Origin: Rhizobium sp. BK418
Lineage (GTDB): Bacteria; Pseudomonadota; Alphaproteobacteria; Rhizobiales; Rhizobiaceae
Direction: 5' to 3'
NCBI RefSeq assembly: GCF_004341105.1
Contig: NZ_SLZK01000001.1
Span: forward strand, 248,001 to 312,000
DNA: 64,000 bases
A program made the translations under genes and the position numbers. Below the pieces are notes generated by a model, which ran no database searches, was not told the DNA's origin, and saw only the letters and a list, made by a program, of their open reading frames with translations. Of the stretch, positions 56,801 to 64,000 are shown in pieces (within the stretch, counting starts at the first letter, position 1; every line of letters begins with the position of its first letter).

Positions 56801-57295
56801 GTGAAGCAGGGCGCGGCAAACGGGCGACTGGCAGGCACGGTGATTTCCAAGCAGGAGCGCAAGACGCGTACTGGCAACAAGATGGGCATCATCGTCTTCT
56901 CCGATTCCTCAGGCCAGTACGAATCCGTGCTCTTCTCGGAAATGCTGAACCAGTATCGTGATGTGCTGGAGCCTGGAAAATCCTTCGTCATTACCGCTAT
57001 TGGCGAAGAGCGGCCGGAAGGTGTCAGTCTGCGTCTGCAGACCATCCAGTCGCTGGAAGAAAAATCGCTGCAGATGCAGAAGGCGCTACGCGTCTACGTC
57101 CGCGATTCCGGTCCTCTGCGCGCCGTCGCGGCGCATCTGAACGCCAGGGGTGACGGCCTCGTTTCCTTCATCGTCATCAAGGAGGAAGGCAAGCGGGAAG
57201 TCGAGGTGGTCTTGCAGGATAAGTACCGGATCACACCCGAGATCGCCGCCGCCCTGCGCGCGGCTCCCGGCGTTGTCGACGTCGAACTCGTCTGA
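53810..57295 (+). CDS. dnaE: DNA polymerase III subunit alpha
   Basis: The 1161-aa C-family polymerase starts with a PHP domain ([20 protein letters not shown]), then the palm with catalytic aspartates in [34 protein letters not shown], the fingers ([20 protein letters not shown]), an HhH segment, and an OB-fold ([20 protein letters not shown]). It is the main replicative polymerase (DnaE1). Length is normal. ATG 53810 is chosen; a perfect terminator follows. Confidence 0.98.
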   Translation: [1161 protein letters not shown]

Positions 57296-57300
57296 CGAAC

Positions 57301-57334
57301 AGGGCAACCGGGACGAACCCGGTTGCCCTTCTTT
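57301..57334. terminator. Terminator between dnaE and the MFS gene
   Basis: AGGGCAACCGGG and CCCGGTTGCCCT form a perfect 12-bp stem with a 5-base loop, followed by TCTTTT. It lies between convergent genes and may serve both. Confidence 0.85.
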
Positions 57335-58774
57335 TCAGCCGGCCTGCAGCCGGCACGAGGCGTCCTTACAGCGGCCTCTGCCGAAGCCCATGATGGCCAT
57401 GCCGATCAGCGTCGCTCCGACCGGCACCATCAGGGCGGCCCGTAGCGCTTCCAGCCGTTCGGACGGGCTGTCGCCATCACCGAGAGCAAGCGTGCTAACG
57501 GCGCTGACGGCTGACAGGCCCAAGGCTGCGCCGAACTGGAACGAGGTGTTCACTAGGCCGCTTGCCAGCCCCTGTTCGTCTTCGGCAATACCCTCGGTCG
57601 CGATGATTGTCAGCGGTCCATAGCCGAGCGAGAAGGCGAGGCCGAGCAACACCATTGACGGCAGCATGGCCGCATAGGTCCAGTCGAGGCCCATGCCCAG
57701 GAAGAGCGCGTAGCCGGCGATAGCGAAAGCAAAGCCGCCGAGGACTACGCGTCCATTCCCGAAGCGTTCGACGAGCAAGGGCGTCAGCAGCGGGGCAAGA
57801 ATGGCGTCCATGCCAATGACGATCAGTGCGAGGCTGGTTTGGAAGGACGACCAGCCGAGCAATTCCTGCAGGTACAGCGAGACGATGAACTGGAAGCCGA
57901 AGAAGGCGCCGGTAAAAAGCATTGCTCCGAGGTTCGATTGCACCAGTTCTGACGACCGGAATATCCCGAGGCGCACCAGCGGCGCACGTGAATTGCGCTC
58001 GATAAGAATGAAAGCAAGCCAGAGCGCTACGCTCGCCCCTGCCGCCGCAATCGTCCAATTCAGATTGTTGGTCGCATGCTCCAGTCGCGTCAGTGTATAG
58101 GCGGCAAGCAGCATGGCGCCGGTCAGCGTTCCCGCGCCCGCGATGTCGAATTTCTGACGTGGGGCGTCCTTCTCCTTCTTCTCCACGATCAGCTTCATGC
58201 CGATGAGAAGCAGGATGGCGGAGAAGATGACGGGCGCGAAGAACACCCAGCGCCAGCCCACGGCGGCCAAAAGCCCGCCGATGACGAGACCGAGCGAAAA
58301 GCCGGCGGAAGCGGTGCCGGCATAGATGAGCACCGCCCTATTGCGCTGCGGTCCTTCGGGAAAGCTGCCGTTAATGAGGGCGAGGCCGGCTGGCGTCATG
58401 AAGGCGGCCGCCGCGCCGGTCACGAAGCGGGCCGTCAGCAGCATCCAGCCTTCGGTCGCAAAACCGCCGAGCCCGGAGAAAAGCAGGAACACCGTGAGCG
58501 CCGTCAGGAAGACCTTGCGTTTGCCGTAGATATCGGCGACTCGCCCGCCAAGTAGCATCAGGCCGGCATAGGCAAGAACATAGGCCGAAACCACAGCGCT
58601 CAGAGTTGTGGTCGAAAGGCCGAGTTCGGCTCGGATCGAGGGCAGGGCGATGTTGAGCATGGCCGCATCGACGCCTTCGAGAAAGATCGCACCGCAAAGA
58701 ACGGCGAGCATGCCGGCGGCACCGAGGCTCATTCTTCCGCTATCCGCTGCCAGAGGAGGACTTGTAGACATCAT
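57335..58774 (-). CDS. MFS transporter (EmrB/QacA-like)
   Basis: The 479-aa protein has about 14 membrane segments, with LEGVDAAMLNIALPSIRAEL (motif D1-like), GGRVADIYGKRKVFL (motif A), and a motif C-like segment GTASAGFSLGLVIGGLLA. It is probably a proton-driven drug exporter. AAGGA precedes ATG 58774. It is divergent from an HxlR regulator gene, with an inverted repeat between, so it is likely controlled by it. Confidence 0.88.
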   Translation of the reverse strand: MMSTSPPLAADSGRMSLGAAGMLAVLCGAIFLEGVDAAMLNIALPSIRAELGLSTTTLSAVVSAYVLAYAGLMLLGGRVADIYGKRKVFLTALTVFLLFSGLGGFATEGWMLLTARFVTGAAAAFMTPAGLALINGSFPEGPQRNRAVLIYAGTASAGFSLGLVIGGLLAAVGWRWVFFAPVIFSAILLLIGMKLIVEKKEKDAPRQKFDIAGAGTLTGAMLLAAYTLTRLEHATNNLNWTIAAAGASVALWLAFILIERNSRAPLVRLGIFRSSELVQSNLGAMLFTGAFFGFQFIVSLYLQELLGWSSFQTSLALIVIGMDAILAPLLTPLLVERFGNGRVVLGGFAFAIAGYALFLGMGLDWTYAAMLPSMVLLGLAFSLGYGPLTIIATEGIAEDEQGLASGLVNTSFQFGAALGLSAVSAVSTLALGDGDSPSERLEALRAALMVPVGATLIGMAIMGFGRGRCKDASCRLQAG

Positions 58775-58810
58775 GATTTCCTTGTCCATGAAGTAGGGAA
58801 GAGCGAGAAT

Positions 58811-58845
58811 GGTTACATATTGATCTTCGGTTCCCTATTGTAACC
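58811..58845. promoter_or_regulatory. Inverted repeat operator between MFS and HxlR genes
   Basis: GGTTACA (58811-58817) and TGTAACC (58839-58845) are exact complements 21 bp apart, in the 100-bp divergent spacer. HxlR proteins bind repeats of this sort, so it is a likely operator for both genes. Confidence 0.6.
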
Positions 58846-58874
58846 AGGTCTGACATAAGGCATGGTTCGAACCC

Positions 58875-59306
58875 ATGGAAGAAGGCACTTCAAACTCACC
58901 GAGTGACTGCTGCAGCACCGACCGCGACTACGACATCCACCAGTGGGATGCGCGGGAGGAGTGCGAGGTGCGCCAGATACTCGATCGCATCGCCGACAAA
59001 TGGTCGCTACTGGTCATTGCCCTGCTGGAAAAGCGCACCCTGCGTTTCACCGAATTGCGCAAGAGCATCGACGGCATCAGCCAACGAATGCTGACGACGA
59101 CATTGCGCCAGCTCGAGCGCGACGGGCTGATCGTGCGGACGGTCTATCCAGTGGTGCCGCCGAGGGTCGATTACGCACTGACGGAGCTCGGCTGCACGCT
59201 GCATGATACGATCAAGGCGCTCGTTGCCTGGACGGAGGCGAACCAGACAAAGATCATCGCCGCTCGCCGAGACTACGACGAACGCGCCAGCGAGAAGCTC
59301 TGGTAG
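58875..59306 (+). CDS. HxlR-family transcriptional regulator
   Basis: The 143-aa protein has the HxlR winged helix: CEVRQILDRIADKWSLLVIA, then LEKRTLRFTELRKSIDGISQ-RMLTTTLRQLERDGLIVRTV and PPRVDYALTELG. N-terminal cysteines (DCCSTD, EECEV) could sense oxidants or electrophiles, as in other members. It probably represses the divergent MFS pump. Confidence 0.9.
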   Translation: MEEGTSNSPSDCCSTDRDYDIHQWDAREECEVRQILDRIADKWSLLVIALLEKRTLRFTELRKSIDGISQRMLTTTLRQLERDGLIVRTVYPVVPPRVDYALTELGCTLHDTIKALVAWTEANQTKIIAARRDYDERASEKLW

Positions 59307-59307
59307 G

Positions 59308-60558
59308 TCAGCTTTCGCGGGTGATCGTGATGAATTCGGTGCCTTCGGTAGTCTCGGGACCAAGGCCCATATCCGAGATCGTCAGCGTCGAGCCGGGCGA
59401 GATCAGCGCGTCGATCCGGTGACGAACGTCCTCTGATATCGAGATGCGACTGAGCGCCGTCGCGATGGGACGGCCGCTGATAATGGAACTTTCCTGATTG
59501 GTAATGCCCAGCCGCTTCATCGCCTCACGGGACAGGTTGTTTTCTAGCGTCACGCCCAGCCAGTCGGCCGTGCCGGCCGCCTCGTCGACGGCATGCAGCG
59601 AGAAGAAATGTGTACCAAGCGCGAGGCCGGGATCGGTAATCGTAACGGGCGCCTCGAAAAGCGGCTTGAAATCCTGGCGCACCATGATGACGCCGTTTGG
59701 TGGTTCGCCTTTACCTGCCGCGGCGTAAACTTCTCTAATCAGAGCGTCGGTGATGAAGCCCTTATCACGGGCGAATTCCTTCGGCCGGAGCGCCTTGAAG
59801 GCGTTGATGGCCTGAACGGTCGCAGGGCCAGCCAGCCCGTCAGGCTCGCCGGCGGCAAAGCCGAGCTGGTTCAGGAGGGTCTGGATGTCCGTGACATTTT
59901 CACGCTGTGTGCGGCGCGTGATTAGCATGCTGATGGGCGAGGTTTCCGCAGCGGGTGCCGGTGCCTGGATCAGCGGTATCGGCAGGGCCACCGTCGTCTC
60001 GTTCATGGCAACCTGCACCTGCGTCTTCGCATAGCCGATGGCTGGGCGTAGCTCCACGTCGGAAAGCAGCGGCGCCGGCTCGGGCCGATCCGGTCGGAAA
60101 AGTGTCGGATGATCGATTGGCTCGGGCGTCAGCTCGCTGCCGGTGATGATGACGGGCACGCCCATCTCGGTCATCTTGTAGAGCGATTTTGCGAAATCGC
60201 CGGGCATGCGCACGCAGCCATGCGAGGCCGGATAACGCGGCACGGAATTGGATTCGTGCAGTGCGATGCCGGACCATGTCAGCCGCTGCATGAAGGGCAT
60301 CGGCGCATTCGAATAGATATTGGATTCGTGGTACTTCTGCTTCTCGATGACGGAGAAGATGCCGCTCGGAGTGGTATGCCCGTCCTTGCCGCTCGATATC
60401 TTGGAGGTCGCGACGATCTCCGCGCCATCATAGACGGCGAGCGACTGCTTATCCTTGGAGACGAATATCTGCAGCGTGCGTGGATCGGCCGCATATGCCG
60501 GATGAACGAGAGCGGTTGCCGACAGCAACCCGATAAGGACGCTTACACGCACAGACAT
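59308..60558 (-). CDS. L,D-transpeptidase with peptidoglycan-binding domain
   Basis: The protein of about 416 aa has a signal peptide (MSVRVSVLIGLLSATALVHP-AYA), a YkuD domain at about 28-145 with catalytic motif PASHGCVRMPGDF (Cys about 115), and a peptidoglycan-binding domain (VTDIQTLLNQLGFAAGEPDG) at about 225-280. It cross-links or anchors to peptidoglycan in the periplasm. An in-frame ATG at 60579 is an alternative start. The C-terminal 100 residues resemble no known domain. Confidence 0.9.
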   Translation of the reverse strand: MSVRVSVLIGLLSATALVHPAYAADPRTLQIFVSKDKQSLAVYDGAEIVATSKISSGKDGHTTPSGIFSVIEKQKYHESNIYSNAPMPFMQRLTWSGIALHESNSVPRYPASHGCVRMPGDFAKSLYKMTEMGVPVIITGSELTPEPIDHPTLFRPDRPEPAPLLSDVELRPAIGYAKTQVQVAMNETTVALPIPLIQAPAPAAETSPISMLITRRTQRENVTDIQTLLNQLGFAAGEPDGLAGPATVQAINAFKALRPKEFARDKGFITDALIREVYAAAGKGEPPNGVIMVRQDFKPLFEAPVTITDPGLALGTHFFSLHAVDEAAGTADWLGVTLENNLSREAMKRLGITNQESSIISGRPIATALSRISISEDVRHRIDALISPGSTLTISDMGLGPETTEGTEFITITRES

Positions 60559-60743
60559 GACGCAATACACCACATGCACAAAAACGCCTGGAGTTAAGCA
60601 CGCGAAGTTTAACGAAGGCTTGAATGGGCGATCGCGCGGCGATCACAAGATCGTGGAATATTCGAGCATGGCATGATCAGGCGGTAAAGAATTGCAATGC
60701 CGCGTTGCTGGAAGCGGAGACTGTGCCGGCCTGAAGCAAAGGG

Positions 60744-62033
60744 CTACCGGTTGCCCTTGCCGCCGAACGTATAGCCGGTTTCGACCGTGCCTTTGCCAAA
60801 CTTGTCACGCAGTTTGTCCATGGCGGCTTCCGCCGCGGCGCGCCGGCCGGATTGATGGTCGATGAGGTCGGGCGGATCGGCGCGGCCGGCATCGCCGAGA
60901 TCCGTTACGCCGATACCGATCAAACGGAATTTCGTACCGTCCGTTTCCTTTTCCAGAAGCTCGACCCCGGTTCGGAAGATCTTGTCGGCAAGCTGAGTCG
61001 GATCTTCCAGGCGGCGGTTGCGGGTACGCGATTTGAAATCGGCCGTTTTCATCTTCAGTACGACCGTCTGCCCGGCAATGCCGCTTTTCTTCAGCCGCCA
61101 GGAGACTTTCTCGGAGAGATTGCGCAGGATCGGCACGAGATCGTCGTAACGCGAAATATCGTCGAAGAAGGTGGTTTCGGCTGAAACGCTCTTGGCGGGA
61201 TCGTTGATATGCACCTCGCGGTCGTCGATGCCACGAGACAGACGGGAGAGGCGCTGGCCGATACTGCCATAGCGGCGCATCAGGTCGTTCTCTTCCATCC
61301 CCTGCAACTGACCGATTATGCGAATACCATCAGCTTCGAGCGTCGCCGCGAGGGCCTTGCCGACGCCCCAGATGGTCGTCACCGGACGAGGTGCCAGGAA
61401 CTCTACGGCTTCCTCCCGCCCGATGACGGAAAAGCCACGCGGCTTCTGCAGATCGGAGGCGACTTTGGCGAGGAACTTGCAATAGGAGAGCCCGACCGAG
61501 ACGGTGATGCCGATCTCCTTTTCGACTCGGCGGGCGAACTTCGCCAGCGTGCGTGAGGGCGGATCATGATGCAGGCGTTCGGTACCGCCTAGCTCCAGGA
61601 AGGCTTCGTCGATGGAGAGCGGCTGAACGAGCGGCGTCAGTTCCTGCATCAGCGCGCGGACCTCCCGGCCGACCTTTACATATTTCTCCATGTCGGGAGG
61701 GATGACGATCGCCTGCGGACAGGCTTCCAGCGCCTTGAACATCGGCATGGCCGAGCGAACACCGTGAATGCGGGCGATGTAGCAGGCGGTGGAGACGACA
61801 CCGCGCTTTCCGCCGCCGATGATCACCGGCTTGTCGGCGAGCTCCGGGTTGTCGCGCTTCTCCACGGCCGCATAGAAAGCATCACAATCGATATGCGCGA
61901 GCGTCAGGTCATAGAGCTCCTTGTGGCGCACAAGACGGGGACTGCCGCAGGCATGGCAACGGCGCACCTCTCCCTTCTGCTCGGCAAGGCAGTCGCGACA
62001 GAAGCCGGGTGTCTTGTCAGATGCAGGCGCCAT
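60744..62033 (-). CDS. dinB: DNA polymerase IV (DinB) with N-terminal zinc finger
   Basis: The 429-aa Y-family polymerase has catalytic residues in [20 protein letters not shown] and [11 protein letters not shown], and a little-finger domain after about residue 280. An N-terminal zinc finger (FCRDCLAEQ ... RCHACGSP) precedes the core. It copies past damaged DNA. The ATG at 62033 is preferred because the SOS box 62039-62053 lies just before it; a start at 62063 would put the box inside the gene. Confidence 0.93.
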   Translation of the reverse strand: MAPASDKTPGFCRDCLAEQKGEVRRCHACGSPRLVRHKELYDLTLAHIDCDAFYAAVEKRDNPELADKPVIIGGGKRGVVSTACYIARIHGVRSAMPMFKALEACPQAIVIPPDMEKYVKVGREVRALMQELTPLVQPLSIDEAFLELGGTERLHHDPPSRTLAKFARRVEKEIGITVSVGLSYCKFLAKVASDLQKPRGFSVIGREEAVEFLAPRPVTTIWGVGKALAATLEADGIRIIGQLQGMEENDLMRRYGSIGQRLSRLSRGIDDREVHINDPAKSVSAETTFFDDISRYDDLVPILRNLSEKVSWRLKKSGIAGQTVVLKMKTADFKSRTRNRRLEDPTQLADKIFRTGVELLEKETDGTKFRLIGIGVTDLGDAGRADPPDLIDHQSGRRAAAEAAMDKLRDKFGKGTVETGYTFGGKGNR

Positions 62034-62038
62034 GGCGG

Positions 62039-62053
62039 GAACAAAGGTTGAAC
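62039..62053 (-). promoter_or_regulatory. LexA (SOS) box of dinB
   Basis: GAAC, 7 bases, GAAC (GAACAAAGGTTGAAC) is a perfect alphaproteobacterial SOS box (GTTC-N7-GTTC on the dinB strand). It lies 5 bp before ATG 62033. A further GAAC at 62058-62061 is at a non-canonical spacing. It indicates damage-induced expression of dinB. Confidence 0.82.
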
Positions 62054-62109
62054 ATCGGAACATTACGCCCTAAGCTTTTGAGTCTCAAGAGAGGGAGGAG
62101 AGCTTGGCC

Positions 62110-62697
62110 GTGGATATCGATTTTCGTTTCGAGCCTGTCACGGCCGAACGCTGGGGCGACTTCGAGACGCTGTTCGGCCCGCAGGGCGCCTTCTATAATT
62201 GCTGGTGCGTCGCGCTGCGCCTTCCGCATGCCGTCCGCACCAGGATGGAGCCCGCTGAGCGTAGGGCCCATATGCAGGAGCGCATTGCGGCCGGGCCGCC
62301 GCCCGGCATTCTTTGCTATTCTGAAGGAGAGCCGGTCGCCTGGGTACAGGTCGGGCCGCGTCATGACGTGCCCCAGTTCAATTCGTCGCGCACAGTTTCG
62401 CGGCCCGTCGATGAAGGTGATGCGCATGATCCCTCGATCTGGGCGATCAGCTGTTTCTTCCTGCTGCCGAAGCTACGCGGAAAGGGCTTGAGCCACCGGA
62501 TGCTTGCCGGCGCGGTCGAATACGCCCGCCGCGAGGGCGCACGCCTGCTGGATGCCTGTCCCATCGACCATGTGAAGCAGTCGAAATCGGTGACGCTCTG
62601 CATCGGCTCGACAGCGATCTTTGACGCTGCCGGTTTTGAGACGATTGCGCGGCGTAAGGATGGCCGGCCGCTTATGCGGCTGGATTTGCACGTTTGA
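62110..62697 (+). CDS. GNAT-family N-acetyltransferase
   Basis: The 195-aa protein has the GNAT core: ILCYSEGEPVAWVQVGPRHD, then IWAISCFFLLPKLRGKGLSH (acetyl-CoA loop RGKG) and a C-terminal IFDAAGFETIARR. The substrate is unknown. A GTG at 62110 with GGAGGAG 9 bp before is the best start; TTG 62104 is the alternative. Its 3' end overlaps the convergent HAD-like gene by 26 bp. Confidence 0.85.
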   Translation: MDIDFRFEPVTAERWGDFETLFGPQGAFYNCWCVALRLPHAVRTRMEPAERRAHMQERIAAGPPPGILCYSEGEPVAWVQVGPRHDVPQFNSSRTVSRPVDEGDAHDPSIWAISCFFLLPKLRGKGLSHRMLAGAVEYARREGARLLDACPIDHVKQSKSVTLCIGSTAIFDAAGFETIARRKDGRPLMRLDLHV

Positions 62698-63349
62698 TGG
62701 AGTCTGCCGCAAGATGCCGGTCGATCAGCTCGGCCGCATGCGCCCAGTCTCGCGCTCGCGCGATGTCCTCGGAGGCAGGTGGCGCAAAACGGTGCACGGG
62801 TGAATCCGGCATGAGGTGGATGAGCAGGCAATCCTCTACATGCTCCTTCACCGAACGCAGGTTGTGCGCCATATCATCGATGAAGACGACTGGAAGGTCG
62901 CGGCCGCCGTGCAACGCCTGCACGACCGGTCCCTTCGGCTGTTCGCTGGCAAGCATCGGGAACGCTAGGCCGGTGCTATCGAGCAGGCGGCGGCGGTGGG
63001 CGGAAAACTGCGGCGGCATCGCGGTGAGGAACAGGATGTCGGCATTCCTGGACAGCTGCTCAAGGATGGACACGACCGGATCGAAGGGTGTCTGCCAGCT
63101 CTCCTGGGCCTCGAAGAATTCCGCGATCAGCCGGCTGACGTGCTGATCCTCAAGCACCTGCCCGTCGGCCAGCGAGACGATATTGCCGTGAAGATGAAAG
63201 GAGCGCGGCAGGAATTCGTGGCCGAGGCTCTGCAGATACAACTGAAAGGGATCGATGAATTGCAGTACGACATCATCGACGTCGCAGACGATGAGCGGCC
63301 TGTCGCCGAGCCGGATATGCGAGATGCCGAGTTCGGCGCTGTCGTTCAC
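62672..63349 (-). CDS. HAD-like hydrolase family protein
   Basis: The 225-aa protein has HAD-type motifs: PLIVCDVDDVVLQFIDPFQ (Asp-x-Asp), ADILFLTAMPP (Thr), a lysine in SEQPKGPVVQAL and VVFIDDMAHNLRSVKEHVED (Asp-Asp). It is probably a phosphatase-like enzyme; the substrate is unknown. GTG at 63349 is preferred (CGGAGAA upstream, 2 bp after the DUF3572 stop). It overlaps the GNAT gene by 26 bp at the 3' end. Confidence 0.78.
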   Translation of the reverse strand: MNDSAELGISHIRLGDRPLIVCDVDDVVLQFIDPFQLYLQSLGHEFLPRSFHLHGNIVSLADGQVLEDQHVSRLIAEFFEAQESWQTPFDPVVSILEQLSRNADILFLTAMPPQFSAHRRRLLDSTGLAFPMLASEQPKGPVVQALHGGRDLPVVFIDDMAHNLRSVKEHVEDCLLIHLMPDSPVHRFAPPASEDIARARDWAHAAELIDRHLAADSIKRANPAA

Positions 63350-63351
63350 GA

Positions 63352-63666
63352 TCAGTATTCTCCGGAATCGAGGCCGGGTGGAGAGAAGTGGCGCCATGCA
63401 GCCGTCAGCGCTTCCGGCGTCGTGCCTGTCGCCTCACAGAAGGCGATCGCGGTCGGCTCGTGGTTCATGAGGAAATCCAGCATGCCGCCGAGAAAGCCGG
63501 AATCGTTGATAGCGTTGCGCACTTGGCTCGGCTCGACGCCGGTCAGCGCCAGGAAGCGGCCGAAGAGATCCGGATCGTTTGCCAGCCAACCGAGGACGGC
63601 GATAGCCGTTTCTTGCGGATCGGCTGCCGCCGCAAGTTGTTTCGAAGTCTTGAAATTGCTTTGCAT
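63352..63666 (-). CDS. DUF3572 family protein
   Basis: The 104-aa protein has the DUF3572 sequence: DPQETAIAVLGWLANDPDLF, RFLALTGVEPSQVRNAI, and GGMLDFLMNHEPTAIAFCEA. It is helical and cytosolic, with no known activity. It stands divergently upstream of divK, as commonly seen in Rhizobiales, and ends 2 bp before the HAD-like start, so the two form an operon. Confidence 0.88.
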   Translation of the reverse strand: MQSNFKTSKQLAAAADPQETAIAVLGWLANDPDLFGRFLALTGVEPSQVRNAINDSGFLGGMLDFLMNHEPTAIAFCEATGTTPEALTAAWRHFSPPGLDSGEY

Positions 63667-63798
63667 TGCGGCGGTCGAGTTACCTTTTTTTCAACCAAAT
63701 ACCGGTAGCTTGCACTATCGGTTTCATGGAGCCATTTGTCAGCTGATGTCTTGTCATGGGACATCTGGCTTCAAGAGCGGACGTAGGGACAGCTTGTC

Positions 63799-64000
63799 AT
63801 GCCCAAACAGGTAATGATTGTAGAAGATAACGAGCTCAACATGAAGCTCTTTCGGGACCTCATCGAGGCCTCGGGTTATACTACGATCCAGACCCGCAAC
63901 GGTATGGAAGCGCTTGATCTTGCACGCAAGCACCGCCCCGATCTTATTCTTATGGATATTCAGCTTCCGGAAGTGTCCGGTCTCGAAGTCACCAAATGGC
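63799..64000 (+). CDS. divK: Cell-cycle response regulator DivK, N-terminal part (cut by window edge)
   Basis: The 67 codons present give [20 protein letters not shown] ... [19 protein letters not shown], a single receiver domain. Acidic residues (VEDNE) and the phospho-acceptor Asp53 (LMDIQLP) are present; the switch Thr and Lys lie outside the window. In alphaproteobacteria DivK controls DivJ/PleC and, through CckA, CtrA. ATG 63799 follows AGGG at 63785-63788. Confidence 0.95.
   Translation, partial: MPKQVMIVEDNELNMKLFRDLIEASGYTTIQTRNGMEALDLARKHRPDLILMDIQLPEVSGLEVTKW

Noticed and set aside
1..64000. CRISPR arrays, rRNA genes, complete insertion sequences, phage genes, toxin-antitoxin pairs
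   Set aside because: I looked for regularly spaced repeats, rRNA core sequences, transposase or integrase motifs and paired toxin-like small genes and saw none.

Overview
The window reads as a chromosomal segment of a Rhizobium species (Alphaproteobacteria, Rhizobiaceae; closest in style to R. etli / R. leguminosarum). This is inferred from GC-rich codon use, the rhizobial order of the nuo operon, a ClpP2-ClpX-Lon-HU series, an FMN riboswitch in front of an EamA-type (RibN-like) transporter, BA14K and DUF982 proteins, and a DivK start at the right edge. No database search was run, so the species is not fixed.

Layout. 1-2.6 kb: rpsI-rplM, an enoyl-CoA hydratase family protein and a DMT permease. 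3-5.3 kb: a small secreted protein, a CoA-binding protein gene broken by a one-base frameshift, and an O-acetylhomoserine sulfhydrylase. 5.3-8.8 kb: a loose accessory stretch with a decayed NUDIX gene, a 50-aa ORF, RidA, DUF982 and BA14K proteins and several gene-poor gaps. 8.8-10.6 kb: a cupin, a MarR regulator and a divergent, frameshifted SDR gene with two perfect palindromes between them. 10.7-14.7 kb: pstSCAB behind a Pho box, without phoU/phoB. 14.7-17.3 kb: a diguanylate cyclase gene followed by a P450 gene. 17.6-23.2 kb: clpP2, clpX, lon and hupB (protein quality control and nucleoid). 23.3-28.4 kb: FMN riboswitch plus riboflavin transporter, a Pho-box-controlled phytase-like esterase, an aldo/keto reductase and a cupin. 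28.7-29 kb: two identical tRNA-Asp genes.

29.2-45.8 kb is the 14-gene nuoA-N operon for respiratory complex I. It carries three or four non-core items: a four-helix-bundle (S23/IVP-type) gene in a 453-bp cassette bounded by 32-nt inverted arrays of a 7-mer, a small secreted protein, a NuoE with a C-terminal helix-hairpin-helix extension, and a separate protein carrying the same domain. The operon runs on without a break into birA, an RNase J gene, methylmalonyl-CoA epimerase and a DUF1467 membrane protein.

49.6-57.3 kb holds proS, lolC/E, lolD, a DUF5680 gene, a 28-aa membrane peptide and dnaE. 57.3-63.7 kb holds an MFS pump with a divergent HxlR regulator, an L,D-transpeptidase, DNA polymerase IV with a perfect GAAC-N7-GAAC SOS box at its start, a GNAT enzyme, a HAD-like protein and DUF3572. 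The window ends inside divK.

The most unusual item is the inverted-heptad cassette inside the nuo operon, whose conserved N-terminus is now preceded by ATA rather than ATG. Next are the paired helix-hairpin-helix domains in the nuo operon and the cluster of broken genes between 3.5 and 10 kb.
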